The position numbers were made by a program, and so were the translations under genes. Positions 1 through 6,113 of a DNA stretch of 16,463 nt are shown piece after piece. The first letter of the stretch is position 1. Every line of letters begins with the position of its first letter. The notes below the pieces were generated by a model. It did not search any database. It had not been told where the DNA came from and saw only the letters and a program-made list of their open reading frames with translations. Source of the stretch: JAYEJB01 sp034716415 (lineage in GTDB: Bacteria; Patescibacteriota; Patescibacteriia; SG8-24); contig JAYEJB010000022.1 of the NCBI GenBank assembly GCA_034716415.1, positions 1-16,463 on the forward strand. Reading direction: 5' to 3'.

Positions 1-74
1 ATTACCATTCGCTGCCACCGACCGCACGGTGATGCCTGGGCGCTAATCTGAGCGGCAAAATGAGAACTTACAAA

Positions 75-118
75 CCGGAAGTTTTAACTTCCCAAAAAAG
101 CGGAAGATTTAACTTCCC
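75..118. promoter_or_regulatory. Tandem palindromic operator-like sites upstream of the 235-669 gene
   Basis: Two nearly identical 16-base palindromes, GGAAGTTTTAACTTCC (77-92) and GGAAGATTTAACTTCC (102-117), lie in direct tandem with starts 25 bases apart. Both are followed by a further C, and the downstream one ends 23 bases before the -35 box at 141. Paired dyads just upstream of a promoter are typical of activator or cooperative-repressor sites. The regulator is unknown and no regulator gene is next to them in this window. The dyads and their spacing are directly visible; the operator role is inferred. Confidence 0.5.
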
Positions 119-140
119 TTTGACACAGCCCTGTTGCATC

Positions 141-169
141 TTGACAAGCCCCTCTTTTTCTGCTATATT
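141..169 (+). promoter_or_regulatory. Sigma70-type promoter of the small membrane protein gene
   Basis: A consensus -35 TTGACA (141-146) and a -10 TATATT (164-169) are separated by exactly 17 bases. Transcription would start near 176, leaving a leader of about 59 bases before the ATG at 235. Confidence 0.85.
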
Positions 170-234
170 CACTCGTTCTGATTTGCGCACGGTAGCGTGA
201 TCGAACACTCCCCGCGAAGGGAGAAGGAGGAGAA

Positions 235-669
235 ATGTCAGAGAAAGAAAAAGAAACAGAAGGACAGCACAAAGAAGAGGCGGCGGGCGGCTCACGTTGG
301 CCCGCCATCCTGATGGCCACATTGGTGGTGGGCATCATTGCGGGGAGCATCGTGTTCTCCCTGACGCTCACGCCGGCCTGTGCTGATGGCGTGTCGGATA
401 ACACCGGCAACGACATCAACACGGTTGCGCCCCCCGCGAAGACGGCCAAGGCTCCGGCTAGGACGCCAGCCCCCGAGCCGGTGTCCCCGACCCCGACTCC
501 CGACGGCAACGTGACCGGTGTCATCGACCAGCCTCTCGAGGCGGTCAACGTCAATGCCACCGCTTGCAAAACGCGCGTCACGCTGACGGAGCAAGGCGGG
601 AAGGTCCTGTTGAGGACCACCTACTCCTGCCCTCCGACGGCAGTCAACATCGTCACCGGCAACGAGTGA
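235..669 (+). CDS. Small single-pass membrane protein with Pro-rich linker, unknown function
   Basis: This 144-residue protein belongs to no family I recognise. The N-terminus is short, hydrophilic and Lys/Glu-rich (residues 1-20). One hydrophobic segment follows (about 22-44), then a Pro/Thr/Ala-rich linker (about 65-92) and a small C-terminal region with two cysteines (111 and 132) that could form a disulfide outside the cell. Cys49 just after the membrane segment sits in TPAC, which is a poor lipobox match, so lipidation is doubtful. The start is well supported by a strong ribosome binding site, AAGGAGG at 224-230, four bases before the ATG. The gene is monocistronic, with its own promoter (141-169), a rho-independent terminator (718-757) and two palindromic sites upstream, so it is probably regulated individually. 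The predicted topology is N-in with the C-terminal part exported. Confidence 0.75.
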   Translation: MSEKEKETEGQHKEEAAGGSRWPAILMATLVVGIIAGSIVFSLTLTPACADGVSDNTGNDINTVAPPAKTAKAPARTPAPEPVSPTPTPDGNVTGVIDQPLEAVNVNATACKTRVTLTEQGGKVLLRTTYSCPPTAVNIVTGNE

Positions 670-717
670 CGCAACAACGAGTAGACCGACTCACGTGATC
701 GACCTACTCCTCCCCCG

Positions 718-757
718 CCCCCTTGATCAGAACTTTGATCGAGGGGGTGGTTTTTTT
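718..757 (+). terminator. Rho-independent terminator after the small membrane protein gene
   Basis: A 12-base-pair stem (718-729 with 736-747, one G-T pair) has a 6-base loop, and seven T residues follow at 751-757. It lies 49 bases after the stop codon. Confidence 0.9.
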
Positions 758-802
758 ATCGAAGACACGGGTCTAGGAGTATAGAAGCATGAGAGTTGGA
801 AT

Positions 803-898
803 GATGTCTTATGCACAGTTGGGAGGAAAAGACAGACAGTCTGTTCCCTACGGAGGAGCAGGCTGCCTGTTTTTCCTCCCAACTGTGCATAAGACATC
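803..898. repeat. Long palindromic repeat, copy 1, with inverted DnaA-box-like 9-mers
   Basis: The outer 28 bases (803-830) are a perfect inverted repeat of 871-898. An inner, slightly imperfect stem continues (832-847 with 855-870), with a single extra G at 831 and a 7-base loop. The left arm starts GATGTCTTATGCACAG, so TTATGCACA lies in each arm in opposite orientation. It sits between the 3' ends of the 235-669 gene and the minus-strand tRNA. No open frame here has a ribosome binding site or a coding look. Confidence 0.85.
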
Positions 899-952
899 TA
901 CTGTTTACTCCAAAAAACAGGAGTTTAAGAGAATACTTCTACCCCCTATTTT

Positions 953-991
953 TGTCATTGCGAGGCCAAAGGCCGCGGCAATCCCATCGGG
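953..991. repeat. REP-like dispersed element (TGTCATTGCGAGG type)
   Basis: The segment begins TGTCATTGCGAGGCC and continues with GGCC-AAA-GGCC nested between ATTGC (957-961) and GCAAT. From memory it resembles the short dispersed repeats of the ATTGCGAGG...GCAATCCC type seen in genomes from several phyla. Only one copy is in this window, so assignment rests on that recollection. The next 30 bases, to about 1020, are GC-rich and unassigned. Confidence 0.45.
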
Positions 992-1023
992 TTGGCCGCG
1001 TCGCTCCGCTCACTTCCACGTGG

Positions 1024-1060
1024 CACGTAAAAACAGCAGGTGAGCTGCTGTTTTTACGTG
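1024..1060. terminator. Perfect 16-bp hairpin after a tRNA-like 3' end
   Basis: CACGTAAAAACAGCAG (1024-1039) pairs perfectly with 1045-1060 around a 5-base loop. It has A and T runs on both sides and could act as a terminator in either direction. On the minus strand it directly follows the CCA of the duplicated tRNA tail at 1059-1085, just as the hairpin at 1173-1209 follows the real tRNA. No promoter or full RNA gene leads into it, so it looks like part of a duplicated tRNA-tail-plus-terminator unit. Confidence 0.6.
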
Positions 1061-1085
1061 GCGGATCCGAAGGGATTTCCCCTCG
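1059..1085 (-). pseudogene. Partial duplicate of the tRNA-Asp 3' end
   Basis: The 20 bases TGGCGGATCCGAAGGGATTT (1059-1078) are identical to the 3' end of the tRNA-Asp gene at 1209-1228. Similarity continues into CCCTCG after loss of a few T-loop bases. On the minus strand this is the T-arm 3' strand, the acceptor 3' strand and an encoded CCA. No matching 5' acceptor strand, D-arm or anticodon arm is found upstream, so it cannot make a tRNA. The 75 bases between it and the next hairpin (about 1086-1160) are GC-rich and unassigned. Confidence 0.6.
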
Positions 1086-1172
1086 CTCCGACTCGGGTAC
1101 CGGGGCGGCTCCGCACGTATCGCTCACCGGTTCGCGAAACTCACCGCCCTTCAAATCCCTTTCATTTCAACA

Positions 1173-1209
1173 ATGAAAAAACACCTACTTGCGGTAGGTG
1201 TTTTTTCAT
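1173..1209 (-). terminator. Terminator of tRNA-Asp
   Basis: A perfect 16-bp stem (1173-1188 with 1194-1209) with a 5-base loop carries six A and six T residues at its ends. On the minus strand it starts at the last base of the tRNA CCA and gives a hairpin ending in a T run. It is symmetric enough to work in both directions. Confidence 0.8.
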
Positions 1210-1286
1210 GGCGGATCCGAAGGGATTTGAACCCTCGATCTTCTCCGTGACAGGGAGACGTGTTAACCGGGCTACACCACGGATCC
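1209..1286 (-). tRNA. tRNA-Asp (anticodon GUC)
   Basis: The minus strand folds into a complete 78-base cloverleaf. The acceptor GGATCCG pairs perfectly with CGGATCC. The D-stem is GTGT/ACAC with a GG-containing loop. The anticodon stem is TCTCC/GGAGA with loop CTGTCAC, giving GTC at 1249-1251. The variable loop has five bases, the T-stem is GAGGG/CCCTT with loop TTCAAAT, the discriminator is G and CCA is encoded. The GUC anticodon with discriminator G identifies aspartate. It has its own promoter (1302-1330) and terminator (1173-1209), so it is a single-gene transcript. Confidence 0.95.
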
Positions 1287-1301
1287 GTACTGACGAGTAA
1301 C

Positions 1302-1330
1302 AATATAGCGTATCCTGCAAGATAAATCAA
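1302..1330 (-). promoter_or_regulatory. Promoter of tRNA-Asp
   Basis: On the minus strand, -35 TTGATT (1325-1330) and -10 TATATT (1302-1307) are separated by 17 bases. Transcription would start about nine bases before the mature tRNA 5' end. Confidence 0.8.
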
Positions 1331-1376
1331 GTACCTCACCCCCAGAAAAATAAAGCCAAATCAGACCGTGGAACCC

Positions 1377-1405
1377 TTGACAAAACCGCTATTTTATGGT
1401 ATGTT
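1377..1405 (+). promoter_or_regulatory. Promoter of the acidic protein gene
   Basis: A consensus -35 TTGACA (1377-1382), a 17-base spacer and -10 TATGTT (1400-1405) lie 49 bases upstream of the ATG at 1455. It diverges from the tRNA-Asp promoter about 50 bases away. Confidence 0.8.
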
Positions 1406-1454
1406 GAAGCGGTAATACTTATGCTGATTAAAGTAATCAAATAAGGAGCCACGT

Positions 1455-1781
1455 ATGGAAAAATCAGGACCTGACATGGAAAACGTAATGGGGGAAATCA
1501 AACCCGATACCGAGACCGGCTCACAGCCGCTCAAGCCGGAAGAGTTCGAGACCACCGAGCCTGTGATCGTCTCAAGCGAAGAGGACCTAACTCGACTCGA
1601 AAGAGAGAGTGAGTCTGTCTCTGCGCCGGAAGAGGTCAAGCCTGTCGGTGAAGAGGTCGGTGCTGCTGTTGAGCAAGCCGCCCAAGAGGTCTCCGAGACC
1701 GCCGAAGCACTTGAGAGTGTATTGAGCGAAACCGAAGACCAGCCCCAGAAACCCGCCCCGGAAGAGGGTAGCTGGGACTAA
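1455..1781 (+). CDS. Highly acidic, probably disordered 108-residue protein, unknown function
   Basis: The protein is dominated by Glu, Pro, Ser, Thr and Val, has only a handful of basic residues, and has no hydrophobic segment, signal peptide or cysteine. It is therefore probably a soluble, largely disordered cytoplasmic protein. Residues about 63-92 are Ala/Glu-rich and could form a helix. I recognise no family. The start is firm: AAGGAG (1443-1448) lies six bases before the ATG, with a consensus promoter upstream. The gene ends in a double stop (TAATAA), followed by a hairpin terminator at 1797-1823. It is monocistronic and convergent with ppsA. A small KPEEFE stretch also occurs near the N-terminus of the anchored protein at 10633-11931, which may be chance in such a biased composition. 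Confidence 0.7.
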   Translation: MEKSGPDMENVMGEIKPDTETGSQPLKPEEFETTEPVIVSSEEDLTRLERESESVSAPEEVKPVGEEVGAAVEQAAQEVSETAEALESVLSETEDQPQKPAPEEGSWD

Positions 1782-1796
1782 TAATCGACAATATTC

Positions 1797-1823
1797 AAAC
1801 ACCGGCCGCAAGGCTGGTGTTTT
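1797..1823 (+). terminator. Terminator of the acidic protein gene, possibly bidirectional
   Basis: An 11-bp stem (1797-1807 with 1812-1822, one G-T pair) closes on a GCAA tetraloop, with a short T run at 1820-1823. The A-rich left side gives TTTG on the minus strand, so it may also catch ppsA transcripts, which have no other clear terminator. Confidence 0.7.
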
Positions 1824-1838
1824 GATTAAGAGAAATAA

Positions 1839-1934
1839 AGATGTCTTATACACAGTTTGAGGTGAAAACAGACAGTCTGTTTCCTGCGGGAAGCAGGCTG
1901 CCTGTTTTCACCTCAAACTGTGTATAAGACATCT
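1839..1934. repeat. Long palindromic repeat, copy 2, with inverted DnaA-box-like 9-mers
   Basis: Two 46-base arms (1839-1884 and 1889-1934) pair with only three internal mismatches around a 4-base loop, TGCG. The DnaA-like 9-mer here is TTATACACA in both arms, against TTATGCACA in the other copies. The middle of each arm (TTTGAGGTGAAAA) also differs from copies 1 and 4, with matching changes on both sides. It lies in the convergent gap between the 1455-1781 gene and ppsA, starting 21 bases after the ppsA stop. Confidence 0.88.
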
Positions 1935-1955
1935 ACCGATGACTCTCTCTTTTTC

Positions 1956-4385
1956 TCACTTCTTCTTAAGCTTCGCTTCCAATTTAGCGACGGCCATCGA
2001 GGTCTTAAGGACCGTATCCGGCGTCAGAGACATGCTATCTATCTTCTCCCGCACGATGAATTCGGCGAACTCGGGCCAGTCGGACGGTGCCTGTCCGCAG
2101 ACGCCGATCTTGACCTTGTTCTTCTTGGCGGCCTTGATGACATTGCTGACCGACCGTAGCACCGCGTCGTTGCGTTCGTTGTAAAGATGACTAACCAGCT
2201 CCGAATCGCGATCCACACCCAACGTCAACTGGGTCAGGTCGTTCGTGCCGATGCTGAAACCGTCGAAAACCTCGGCGAACTCATCCGCGAGCAAGATGTT
2301 AGAAGGTATCTCGACCATGACGTAAACCTGTAACCCGTCCTTGCCGCGCTCCAGCCCCGCTTCCTTCATTACGTCGAGCACGCGCTTCCCCTCTTCCGGC
2401 GTACGACAGAACGGAATCATGATGATGACGTTCTTAAGCCCCATCTCCTCGCGCACCTTCTTGAACGCCTTACACTCCAACAGGAACGCGTCCTTGTATT
2501 CATCACTGTAGTAACGGGACGCGCCGCGCCAGCCGATCATCGGGTTGGCCTCGGTCGGTTCGAACTGATGCCCGCCGATGAGCCCAGCGTATTCGTTCGA
2601 CTTGAAGTCAGAAGTACGCACAATGACAGGGTTCGGCCAGAACGCGGCGGCGAGCCGGCCGACACCCTCGGCAAGCCTGTTCACGAAGAATTCTTCACGT
2701 GACTTGAACGCCAGCGCCAGCTCGTCAATCGCCTGCTTGTCCTCCTCTTTCTCCAGTTTGTCGTAATTGATGATCGCCAACGGATGCGCCTTGATGAAGT
2801 TGATGAAGACGAATTCCACGCGCGCGAGACCCACCCCATCGTTCGGCAGCATCGAATGTTCGAACGCCAAGTCCGGTTCGGCGATGTTCATCATGATCTT
2901 GGTCTTCGGCTTGACGAACTTCTCCAGCCTGGTCTTCCTGATCTCGAACGGCAGTATACCCTTGTACACCTTGCCTTCCTCACCTTCCGCGCAGGAGACC
3001 GTCACTTTCATGCCGTCCTTCAGGATCATCGTCGCGTTCTTGGAACCGACGATGGCCGGAGTGCCGAGTTCGCGCGAAACGATAGCCGCATGGCAGGTCC
3101 GACCCCCGCTGTTGGTGACGATCGCGGCCGCGCGCTTCATGATCGGCACCCAGTCCGGATCGGTCATCTCGGTCACCAGCACGTCGCCGTCCTTGAATGA
3201 CGCCATATCCGACACGTTACGGATCGACCTCACGATACCACTGCCGATCTTCGAACCGACCGACAGTCCTGCCACGAGCACCTCACCCTTCTCCTTCATG
3301 ATGTACTCCACGAGCACGTTCGGATCCTTCTCCGAATGCACGGTCTCTGGCCTGGCCTGCACGATGAACATCTCACCAGTCCGACCGTCCTTGGCCCATT
3401 CGATATCCATCGGCTGATGCTTGCCGTGTAGTCCTGAATAGTAATCCTCGATCTCGATACCCCACTTGGCGAGCTGCAGCACTTCATCGTCAGAGATACA
3501 GAACCGCTTACGCTCATCCTCCGAAACCTGGACGGTCCTGATGGGTGACCCGCTTTCAAGGCTATATTCTATGCGGACCTCTTTGGAGCCGAGTTCGCGA
3601 CCGATGATCGGACTTTTGCCTTCTTTCAGCATCGGCTTAAAGACATAGAACTGATCCGGATTGACCTTACCCTGCACGACGCTTTCACCCAGACCGTACG
3701 CTCCGTTGATGAGCACCGCGTCGCGGAAGCCGCTTTCAGTATCGATGGTGAACATCACACCAGCGGACGAGAGGTCGGACCGGACCATCTTCTGCACCGC
3801 GACCGACAGCGCGACCTCAAAATGGTCGAAGCCTTTCTCCTCGCGGTACGCGATGGCGCGATTCGTGAAAAGCGACGAGATACAACGCTTGACCGCGTCC
3901 AGCAGAGCGAATTCGCCGTGCACGTTCAGATAAGTGTCCTGCTGTCCGGCAAACGACGCTCCCGGCAGGTCTTCGGCCGTCGCCGACGAACGCACCGCCA
4001 CGTCACAGGTCCGCATCTTGCATTTCTCCGATAGTTTGCCATATGCCGCGATGACCGCCTCCACCAGATCGTCCGGAAGTTCGGCCGCGAGAATACGCTC
4101 CCTGACCCGCCTGCCGCGCGTCGCCAGATCGTTGACGTCCTTCACATCCAAAGGTTCGAGTTCCTCCCTGATGAAGTCACGCAATCCGGCACTGTCGATG
4201 AAATGCCAGTAGGCATCCGAGCCGACCGCGAAGCCGTCCGGCACTTTAACACCGCGCTGACCCAAATTCTGGAACATCTCACCCAGCGAGGCATTCTTGC
4301 CACCGACAAGTGCGACGTCATCCATCCCGATCTCGTCGAAAAAATATACGAACGGACCGCGTTTGTCCTTTTTCTTGTTGGGCAT
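1956..4385 (-). CDS. ppsA: Phosphoenolpyruvate synthase (pyruvate, water dikinase)
   Basis: This 809-residue protein catalyses pyruvate + ATP + H2O to PEP + AMP + Pi in the cytoplasm, the entry step of gluconeogenesis from pyruvate. Its length and domain order match the family. The N-terminal ATP-binding domain (about 1-350) contains LVGGKNASLGEM near 26-37 and VRSSATAEDLPGASFAGQQD at 131-150. The phosphohistidine swivel domain carries GGRTCHAAIVSRELGTPAIVG with His432 as the phosphorylated residue. The C-terminal PEP/pyruvate barrel has SIGTNDLTQLTLGVDRD (711-727) and the active-site Cys763 in GVCGQAPSD. Start: the ATG lies in a CATATG context with no Shine-Dalgarno sequence, and the Lys-rich N-terminus precedes the conserved fold. 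It begins 28 bases after the pyk stop and is probably co-transcribed with it. The reaction is reversible, so in a fermentative cell it could also run towards ATP formation. Confidence 0.97.
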   Translation of the reverse strand: MPNKKKDKRGPFVYFFDEIGMDDVALVGGKNASLGEMFQNLGQRGVKVPDGFAVGSDAYWHFIDSAGLRDFIREELEPLDVKDVNDLATRGRRVRERILAAELPDDLVEAVIAAYGKLSEKCKMRTCDVAVRSSATAEDLPGASFAGQQDTYLNVHGEFALLDAVKRCISSLFTNRAIAYREEKGFDHFEVALSVAVQKMVRSDLSSAGVMFTIDTESGFRDAVLINGAYGLGESVVQGKVNPDQFYVFKPMLKEGKSPIIGRELGSKEVRIEYSLESGSPIRTVQVSEDERKRFCISDDEVLQLAKWGIEIEDYYSGLHGKHQPMDIEWAKDGRTGEMFIVQARPETVHSEKDPNVLVEYIMKEKGEVLVAGLSVGSKIGSGIVRSIRNVSDMASFKDGDVLVTEMTDPDWVPIMKRAAAIVTNSGGRTCHAAIVSRELGTPAIVGSKNATMILKDGMKVTVSCAEGEEGKVYKGILPFEIRKTRLEKFVKPKTKIMMNIAEPDLAFEHSMLPNDGVGLARVEFVFINFIKAHPLAIINYDKLEKEEDKQAIDELALAFKSREEFFVNRLAEGVGRLAAAFWPNPVIVRTSDFKSNEYAGLIGGHQFEPTEANPMIGWRGASRYYSDEYKDAFLLECKAFKKVREEMGLKNVIIMIPFCRTPEEGKRVLDVMKEAGLERGKDGLQVYVMVEIPSNILLADEFAEVFDGFSIGTNDLTQLTLGVDRDSELVSHLYNERNDAVLRSVSNVIKAAKKNKVKIGVCGQAPSDWPEFAEFIVREKIDSMSLTPDTVLKTSMAVAKLEAKLKKK

Positions 4386-4413
4386 ATGAATATGGTCTTA
4401 GATTCTTAACTCT

Positions 4414-5862
4414 CTATTTGACCGTCCTCATCTCTATCAGATTGGCGCCACCGGAAATTCCGACCGGCTCTCCGGCGACGACGATGAGACCATCACCTTC
4501 TTTGACCATCTTCTTGTTCTTCAGGTAACCGACCGATCTGTCGACGAGTTCCTCGACGGTCTCGCATTGCGGTAACACGAACGGCATTACGCCCCACGAA
4601 AGATTCAACTGACGACGCACGCGCTCATCCGCAACAGCGACCACAATCGGCAATTCCGGTCTATAACGGCTGACGATACGGCCGATATCACCCGACAACG
4701 AGGCCGCCAATATCAACTTCGAACCGACGCTCCGCGCCAGGATGTTTGCGACCTGCGACACGGCCTTCTCCGTATCCTTGGTCGAGAACTCCCTGTTCAC
4801 CGGCAGATTATCGTAGACCGACGCCTCGGTCTCCATTATGATCCGGGCCATAGTCTCGACCGTCTCGACCGGATACTTACCCGTCGCCGACTCACCCGAA
4901 AGCATGACCGCGTCCGTGTGGTCGATTACCGCGTTGGCGACATCCGAGACTTCGGCGCGCGTCGGACGCGGATTCCTGATCATCGAATCGAGCATCTGCG
5001 TCGCCACGATCACCGGTTTGGACTGCTCGAGACACTTGTCGATTATCTTCTTCTGAATCAGCGGCACCTCTTCGGCCGGCATCTCGATACCGAGGTCGCC
5101 GCGCGCCACCATGATGCCGTCGGTGGCCTCGATTATCTCGTCGATGCTCCGCACCGCCTCATGCTTCTCGATCTTGGCCACGATGCGCGCGTGCGGACCG
5201 TAATGATGTTTGCTGTGCCCCGTCTTCTCCTCATGCTCCTTGATCTTATATTTCAGGTCATAGACTTCCTTGGCGTTCCGGACGAACGACAGCGCCACCC
5301 AATCCACGCCCTGAGCGATCCCGAACTCGAGATCCGCCCAGTCCTTCTCGGTAATGGCCGGAATGCTCAATGTCGCCGTAGGAAGATTCAGACCCTTGCT
5401 CGAAGTCAGCTTTCCGCCGGTCACGACCTCACAGATGATATCTTGACCCTTCACCTGTTTGACCTCGACATCCAACAGGCCGTCATCAAGCAACATCTTG
5501 TCACCAGACGACACGTCATCATGAAGTTTGTCGTAGGTCAGACTGATCTTCGGCAGTTTCGCCTTGGGGTCGGTCGAAAAGACGACCTCTTTACCCTCCT
5601 CAAGCATCACCCCCTCCTCCGGAAGCTTGCCGACCCGTATCTTCGGACCCTGCAGGTCCTGAAGTATGGCAATAGGCTGACCCGTCTCCTCGGCGATATC
5701 TCTGATGGTCTTGATGAGCTTGGCGTGATCGTCATGACTGCCATGCGAGAAGTTCAACCGGGCGACGTTCATGCCCTGCTTGACCATCTTAAGGAGTGTC
5801 TCGCGGTCCTGCGAAGCGGGGCCGATTGTACAGACTATCTTCGTGCGTTTTTTCTGCTTCAT
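4414..5862 (-). CDS. pyk: Pyruvate kinase
   Basis: This 482-residue enzyme converts PEP + ADP to pyruvate + ATP, the last step of glycolysis. Conserved parts seen are KIVCTIGPAS (8-17), MNVARLNFSHG (31-41), QDLQGPKIRVG (68-78), the active-site IVAKIEKHEAV with the catalytic Lys near 230, MVARGDLGIEMP (251-262), PVIVATQMLDSM (283-294) and a C-terminal allosteric-type domain (about 355-482). The frame stays open 14 codons further to a TTG at 5904, but I chose the ATG at 5862. Family members begin with this Lys-rich segment right before KIVCTIGP, and the likely -10 box (5895-5900) lies inside the longer version. No good Shine-Dalgarno sequence precedes either start. It is the first gene of a pyk-ppsA unit, with 28 bases between them. 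Confidence 0.96.
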   Translation of the reverse strand: MKQKKRTKIVCTIGPASQDRETLLKMVKQGMNVARLNFSHGSHDDHAKLIKTIRDIAEETGQPIAILQDLQGPKIRVGKLPEEGVMLEEGKEVVFSTDPKAKLPKISLTYDKLHDDVSSGDKMLLDDGLLDVEVKQVKGQDIICEVVTGGKLTSSKGLNLPTATLSIPAITEKDWADLEFGIAQGVDWVALSFVRNAKEVYDLKYKIKEHEEKTGHSKHHYGPHARIVAKIEKHEAVRSIDEIIEATDGIMVARGDLGIEMPAEEVPLIQKKIIDKCLEQSKPVIVATQMLDSMIRNPRPTRAEVSDVANAVIDHTDAVMLSGESATGKYPVETVETMARIIMETEASVYDNLPVNREFSTKDTEKAVSQVANILARSVGSKLILAASLSGDIGRIVSRYRPELPIVVAVADERVRRQLNLSWGVMPFVLPQCETVEELVDRSVGYLKNKKMVKEGDGLIVVAGEPVGISGGANLIEMRTVK

Positions 5863-5894
5863 AATAGGTATATTTTTTCCGATTTCACTACTTG

Positions 5895-5903
5895 ATGATA
5901 GCA
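5895..5903 (-). promoter_or_regulatory. Extended -10 promoter of pyk-ppsA
   Basis: On the minus strand TGC-TATCAT forms an extended -10 element (TGnTATCAT). The -35 region, around 5918-5923, is a poor match and is occupied by small palindromes. Transcription would start near 5888, about 25 bases before the ATG at 5862. Confidence 0.6.
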
Positions 5904-5910
5904 AAATCTG

Positions 5911-5928
5911 GGGTTAAACCCTATAGGG
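5911..5928. promoter_or_regulatory. Overlapping palindromes over the pyk -35 region
   Basis: GGGTTAAACCC (5911-5921) and CCCTATAGGG (5919-5928) are two perfect dyads sharing their CCC. They cover the spacer and -35 area of the pyk promoter, where a repressor would bind. A further hairpin, GCGACC-TTC-GGTCGC, lies just beyond, near 5938-5952. The operator role is inferred. Confidence 0.35.
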
Positions 5929-5953
5929 AGCGGGGGCGCGACCTTCGGTCGCC

Positions 5954-6010
5954 AGCGGGGATAGTGGGGATAGCGGGAGAAGGGGCAGAAGGGGCAGAAG
6001 CGGGAGAAGA
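5954..6010. repeat. Purine-rich GCGGGAGAAG / GGGGCAGAA tract
   Basis: A nearly pure purine stretch on the plus strand contains tandem 9-base units (AAGGGGCAG twice) followed by AAGCGGGAGAAG. Similar tracts occur at 8031-8076 and 10403-10437. Each faces a pyrimidine CTTCCCGCTC tract on the far side of a terminator. It separates the pyk promoter from the 3' region of nrdR. Confidence 0.65.
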
Positions 6011-6023
6011 CGAGACTCGGCAA

Positions 6024-6050
6024 ATGTCTTATGCACAGTTTGGGGCAAAA
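6024..6050. repeat. Half copy (copy 3) of the long palindromic repeat
   Basis: Twenty-seven bases identical to the left arm of copy 4, starting ATGTCTTATGCACAG and ending GGGGCAAAA, join directly to GACATCATCC. In copy 4 that sequence comprises the last six arm bases plus the outside flank. The loop and nearly all of the right arm are missing. One DnaA-like 9-mer, TTATGCACA, remains at 6029-6037. Flanks on both sides match those of copy 4 at 10447-10626. Confidence 0.85.
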
Positions 6051-6076
6051 GACATCATCCTGTCTCGCCTCTCATC

Positions 6077-6105
6077 AAAAAAAGACCGCGCTTGCGTACG
6101 GTCTT
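6077..6105 (-). terminator. Terminator of ftsZ-nrdR
   Basis: On the minus strand AAGACCG (6099-6105) pairs with CGGTCTT (6082-6088) around a 10-base loop that can form an inner CGC/GCG pairing. A T run of seven follows (plus-strand A residues 6077-6083). It lies about 30 bases after the nrdR stop. An almost identical terminator sits at 10576-10604. Confidence 0.85.
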
Positions 6106-6113
6106 CATATTTT

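Noticed and set aside
1..51. Possible 3' end of an upstream plus-strand gene (frame ending in TGA at 49-51).
   Set aside because: Only about 16 codons are visible, another frame also closes at 46, and nothing recognisable is encoded, so it cannot be supported.
1059..1160. A second functional tRNA or tRNA-like RNA gene.
   Set aside because: Only the 3' T-arm and acceptor strand are present; no matching 5' acceptor strand, D-arm or anticodon arm can be folded upstream.
789..1176. Plus-strand open frames of 84 to 121 codons.
   Set aside because: They run through the palindrome, the REP-like element, hairpins and the tRNA-tail duplicate; their peptides are translated repeats.
1839..1934. Resemblance of AGATGTCTTATACACAG to the Tn5 mosaic end used in sequencing adapters (shared TCTTATACACA).
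   Set aside because: The match is only 11 bases and the flanking bases differ from the adapter. The arms extend 46 bases with matched changes, and other copies read TTATGCACA. An adapter artefact does not explain this.
803..1934. CRISPR-like repeat arrangement.
   Set aside because: Copies are single palindromes hundreds to thousands of bases apart, without regular spacers or cas genes.
4918..5895. Long plus-strand open frame of 325 codons.
   Set aside because: It lies entirely antisense to pyk, has no ribosome binding site and has an Arg/His-rich composition typical of a mirrored frame in GC-rich DNA.
5863..5904. TTG start giving a 14-residue longer pyruvate kinase.
   Set aside because: The extension overlaps the probable -10 box and precedes the normal N-terminus of the family; the ATG at 5862 fits better.
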